DNA of 36,918 bases from a virus. Positions 36,410 to 36,918 of this stretch are shown here, piece by piece. Under the pieces are notes generated by a model. The model ran no database searches, had not been told where the DNA came from, and was given only the letters and a program-made list of their open reading frames with translations. Location: the IMG/VR virus record IMGVR_UViG_3300036398_005182, positions 1-36,918 of that record; one strand, given 5' to 3'. The translations under genes and the position numbers were made by a program. How positions within the stretch are numbered: position 1 is the first letter of the stretch; every line of letters begins with the position of its first letter.

Positions 36410-36437
36410 ATTATAACTCAAACAAAGAAGTCTTCAA
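36410..36437 (-). promoter_or_regulatory. Sigma70-type promoter, TTGAAG-16-TATAAT
   Basis: Minus-strand -35 TTGAAG, 16-nt spacer, TATAAT (36410-36415), then 6 nt to the ATG at 36403. The -35 lies in the coding end of the polymerase. Confidence 0.7.
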
Positions 36438-36918
36438 GTGTTGCTTGCTTATTTATTGACCAACCAATTGCAGAAAGGATGTTATCCAAAGGTTCGCCAA
36501 AAGTTTTTTCAAATTGCTTGTTTTTGTCTGCGTAAACATCGAGCTGAAATTCCTTTGGTGGTTTTCCGATAAACCCCATGACTGCATCTTTGCCAGACAT
36601 TCCATATGGATTGGGAACCTTGACAAAGACAAACTTCATCTTGTCACTTTCTTTTATTGTCTGTACTTCCTTTTCAAGATTTATTTTCTTTACATAGGCA
36701 TTGTGAAGCAATGCAGCCTTGGTTGCGATTGGTGTTCCTGTCTTGTAAATTTTAGCAACATCGGAATACTTTGAAATTCCCTTGACGCCCCGAGGAGCTG
36801 CGATGTCTTCTATAGGCAACTTCATAAATTCATCATAGAATTCATCCACATGCATTCGCAACTCGCTCGGGGTTTTGGTCAGGATAATCTTTATGCAATC
36901 CTTTAACTTGTTTCTAAC
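36418..36918 (-). CDS. DNA polymerase (gp43, family B), C-terminal part; 5' end outside the window
   Basis: The frame is open to the window edge. Read from there it gives VRNKLKDCIKIILTKTPSEL, then FYDEFMKLPIEDIAAPRGVK, TGTPIATKAALLHNAYVKK, ESDKMKFVFVKVPNPYG, PPKEFQLDVYADKNKQFEKT, and FGEPLDNILSAIGW. This is the thumb region of T4-like family B polymerases. The end ATLEDFFV is the usual clamp-binding tail. The codon at 36861 is TTG (Leu), not a start; the true start lies beyond 36918. It heads the replication block of the window. Confidence 0.9.
   Translation of the reverse strand, partial: VRNKLKDCIKIILTKTPSELRMHVDEFYDEFMKLPIEDIAAPRGVKGISKYSDVAKIYKTGTPIATKAALLHNAYVKKINLEKEVQTIKESDKMKFVFVKVPNPYGMSGKDAVMGFIGKPPKEFQLDVYADKNKQFEKTFGEPLDNILSAIGWSINKQATLEDFFV

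Noticed and set aside
36861-36863. Start of a complete 147-aa gene at the right edge
   Set aside because: The codon is TTG inside an open frame that continues to the edge with clear polymerase sequence, so the gene is partial.
1-36918. CRISPR arrays, insertion sequences, integrase or att sites
   Set aside because: No regularly spaced direct repeats, transposase or integrase motifs, or tRNA-end duplications were seen.

Overview
The window is a stretch of a large T4-like (myovirus-type) tailed phage genome. The right end (about 29.2-36.9 kb, minus strand) is a T4-style replication and nucleotide module: the C-terminus of a gp43-type DNA polymerase, a UvsX/RecA recombinase, a gp41 (DnaB-like) helicase, a gp61 (DnaG-like) primase, ThyX, a monomeric B12-dependent class II ribonucleotide reductase, tRNA-Asn and a RuvC-like resolvase. 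A GroES/gp31-like co-chaperonin, a RecB-type exonuclease, a TrmH-type RNA methyltransferase, HNH endonucleases and eight tRNA genes (Ser-GCT, Pro-TGG, Glu-TTC, Gln-TTG, Gly-TCC, Thr-TGT, Tyr-GTA, Asn-GTT; none encodes CCA) complete the phage picture. The host cannot be read directly. A circularly permuted tmRNA and many apparently leaderless genes would suit an alphaproteobacterium, and the T4-like gene content also resembles cyanophages; this is inference only.

Layout: 1-716, three overlapping minus-strand genes that all begin MKxFKxFL, the last a SAM methyltransferase. 765-4894, an early-looking plus-strand cassette of very small overlapping genes, including a shuffled family of coiled-coil paralogs, interrupted by tRNA-Ser and closed by a terminator. 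4975-7415, three plus-strand genes behind a late-type promoter, probably virion or tail components. 7420-10231, tRNAs mixed with small proteins, a TrmH methyltransferase, an HNH endonuclease and the GroES-like protein. 10295-14656 and 17193-27717, mainly minus-strand late genes rich in L-x-E motifs, probably internal head or scaffold-associated proteins cut by a prohead protease, with some DNA-metabolism genes between them. 14669-16067, one transcription unit that runs from a strong promoter through a 44-aa peptide, tRNA-Thr, tRNA-Tyr, a tRNA-like RNA, a hypothetical protein and a two-piece permuted tmRNA to an intrinsic terminator. 16070-17206, four more small plus-strand genes. 27758-36918, HNH, zinc ribbon, RuvC and the replication module.

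The most notable discovery is the permuted tmRNA at about 15741-16033. Its acceptor piece (T arm and 3' acceptor strand) lies upstream of the coding piece, which carries the 5' acceptor strand, the tag reading frame and the P5 hairpin. The two acceptor strands pair over 7 bp with a G-U at the third pair. The second is promoter architecture. At least eight sigma70-type promoters have their -10 element exactly 6 nt before an ATG, and many late-type (C/A)TAAATA elements lie 5-6 nt before an ATG, so a large share of both gene classes is probably read from leaderless mRNAs.
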